This document shows positions 35,482 through 36,705 of a stretch of 36,705 nt of DNA, piece by piece; positions within the stretch are counted from its first letter, which is position 1, and every line of letters starts with the position of its first letter. Both the position numbers and the translations under genes were made by a program. Source of the DNA: Nitrosomonas sp. (GTDB lineage: Bacteria > Pseudomonadota > Gammaproteobacteria > Burkholderiales > Nitrosomonadaceae). The notes under the pieces were generated by a model. That model was not told the DNA's origin. It saw only the letters and a list, made by a program, of their open reading frames with translations, and did no database searches. The DNA is taken from NCBI RefSeq assembly GCF_022842015.1, contig NZ_JALHQJ010000031.1:1-36705 (forward strand), given 5' to 3'.

Positions 35482-36705
35482 TCATGCGCCCACCTGGCCG
35501 GGACGTGGATTGTGCCATTTTCCGTGCGGCTCGATCAGCCGGTCAGCTGCCGTTGGTCCCCAGGTATAAGGCTGGTAAAGATGAACCGGGTGATACGATT
35601 GAAGAACGGGGTCAATAACCGCCCAAGCCGCTTCAACTGCTTCTTTCTGCGCGAATAGTGCGCCTTCACCCACCATGGCATCGCTTAACAATCGTTCGTA
35701 AGGGGTTTCGGTTTCCCGCTTTATGATTCGCTCACCTCCCAAATAAAGCTCATACTGATCACCAACAAATTCTTTTCCTTCCCGTTTAACACGTGCAGCA
35801 AGCGCGATAGCAGAATTAGGAGCAAGCCAGAAACGCAGATAATTAGCACCGCCATTAATTGGCTGTGAATCGGCGAACAATTTAGACGGCGGTGGCTTTA
35901 ATTGAATCAACACTTCAGCAGCACCTTCACGCATAAATTTTCCGGAACGTAAGTACCAAGGTACCCCCGACCAACGCCAGGAATCAATGAACAACCGTAA
36001 CGCACAATACGTTTCCACATCGGAATCCTTCGCCACCCCCGGTTCCTCCCGATAACCGATATACTGACCGCGCACCAGGTTGTCTGGTTCCAATAAACAC
36101 ATGGCTCGGAACACTTCCACTTTCTGGGTATGTACGGCGGTATAGCCCCGATAAGAAGGGGGCTCCATAGCAAGCAGCGCAACGATCTGGAACAGATGAT
36201 TCTGAACCACATCACGTAAACATCCAGTGGCTTCATAAAATGCACCGCGTTCATTGATACCGAAATCTTCAGACAGGGTTATCTGGACGCTGTCTACATA
36301 GTTACGGTTCCAGATCGGCTCCAGAAAAGAATTGGCAAAACGAAAATAAAGAATATTCATAATCGCCTCTTTTCCGAGAAAGTGATCAATACGAAAGATC
36401 GATTCTTCCGGAAACACTGATTGCAAGGTGCAATTGAGTTCTCGCGCAGACGCTAGATCGTGGCCAAATGGTTTTTCGACAATGACGCGCGCGGTTTCCG
36501 TGCAACCGGATTTCGCCAGCCCCTGCACAACCGTTTCGAACATGTTGGCAGGGATGGCAAGGTAGTATAGCGGCCGCTTGACACCATTGAGGGCTTGTTT
36601 CAACTGCCCAAACGTTGCCAGATCCTGATAGTCGCCATCTACGTATTGGAGTTGTGCAGACAGTTTGGCGAACGCATCTGCATCAATGCCACCATTGTGC
36701 TCTAA
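35482..36705 (-). CDS. zwf: Glucose-6-phosphate 1-dehydrogenase (5' end beyond window)
   Basis: The frame is open from the right edge to the stop at 35482 (408 codons visible). The internal Met at 36603 is not the start because the frame continues upstream with clear family sequence (YVDGDYQDLATFGQL). The N-terminal NAD(P)-binding portion is missing. RIDHFLGKE is the active-site signature with catalytic His downstream, and VIVEKPFGHDLASARELN and the C-terminal YTWGPTAADRLIEPHGKWHNP are characteristic. It opens the oxidative pentose phosphate pathway, making NADPH. It is the first gene of the zwf-tal-tkt-invertase run within the window. Confidence 0.96.
   Translation of the reverse strand, partial: LEHNGGIDADAFAKLSAQLQYVDGDYQDLATFGQLKQALNGVKRPLYYLAIPANMFETVVQGLAKSGCTETARVIVEKPFGHDLASARELNCTLQSVFPEESIFRIDHFLGKEAIMNILYFRFANSFLEPIWNRNYVDSVQITLSEDFGINERGAFYEATGCLRDVVQNHLFQIVALLAMEPPSYRGYTAVHTQKVEVFRAMCLLEPDNLVRGQYIGYREEPGVAKDSDVETYCALRLFIDSWRWSGVPWYLRSGKFMREGAAEVLIQLKPPPSKLFADSQPINGGANYLRFWLAPNSAIALAARVKREGKEFVGDQYELYLGGERIIKRETETPYERLLSDAMVGEGALFAQKEAVEAAWAVIDPVLQSYHPVHLYQPYTWGPTAADRLIEPHGKWHNPRPGQVGA

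Overview
The window looks like chromosome from a betaproteobacterial ammonia oxidiser of the Nitrosomonas type. The strongest marker is a stand-alone amoC gene (4147-4965, minus). Supporting markers are a GH100 neutral invertase, a PEP-CTERM protein, a PP0621-like gene in front of pilS/pilR, and several decayed insertion sequences. The assignment is inferred from gene content; no rRNA or tRNA gene was seen.

Layout. (1) 1-2816, minus: a large animal-type heme peroxidase with C-terminal RTX calcium-binding repeats, cut by the left edge. An AT-rich gap of about 700 bp follows. (2) 3527-8264: a small PGPGW-type membrane protein and amoC on the minus strand. Divergent from amoC are an OprO/OprP-type porin and a PstS-like phosphate-binding protein. 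The amoC/porin intergenic region carries a sigma-E-like promoter pointing at amoC and two PhoB-box-like sites pointing at the porin. (3) 8448-15558, plus: a tightly packed run of peptide-type ABC permease, double-ATPase ABC protein, prfC, a metallophosphoesterase-like protein and yicC, mostly with overlapping or nearly touching stops and starts. (4) 15775-19085, plus: a PP0621-like protein, then the PilS/PilR two-component system. (5) 19266-22236: a DUF2780-type lipoprotein, a 64-residue unknown, corA and a PEP-CTERM protein, with hairpin terminators between several of them. (6) 22237-23380: no intact gene, but fragments of an IS30-type and an IS5-type transposase. (7) 23381-27032, minus: a 992-residue SEFIR-STAND NTPase-TPR protein directly downstream of pyrE. 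(8) 27061-30386, plus: exonuclease III, an AmpG-like transporter and zapE. (9) 30413-30900: an IS3-type transposase remnant interrupted by a hairpin-rich insert of about 90 bp. (10) 30922-36705, minus: a carbon-metabolism cluster read zwf, tal, tkt, neutral invertase. The tkt gene has lost its C-terminal domain through a deletion and frameshift.

How the parts work together. The porin and PstS-like protein form a phosphate-scavenging pair, probably under PhoB. The stand-alone amoC is probably a stress-induced AmoC. Zwf, Tal, Tkt and invertase would link sucrose breakdown to the pentose phosphate pathway. The most interesting accessory gene is the SEFIR-STAND-TPR protein: its architecture is that of a bacterial NLR-like immune sensor, and it sits between pyrE and a transposon graveyard.
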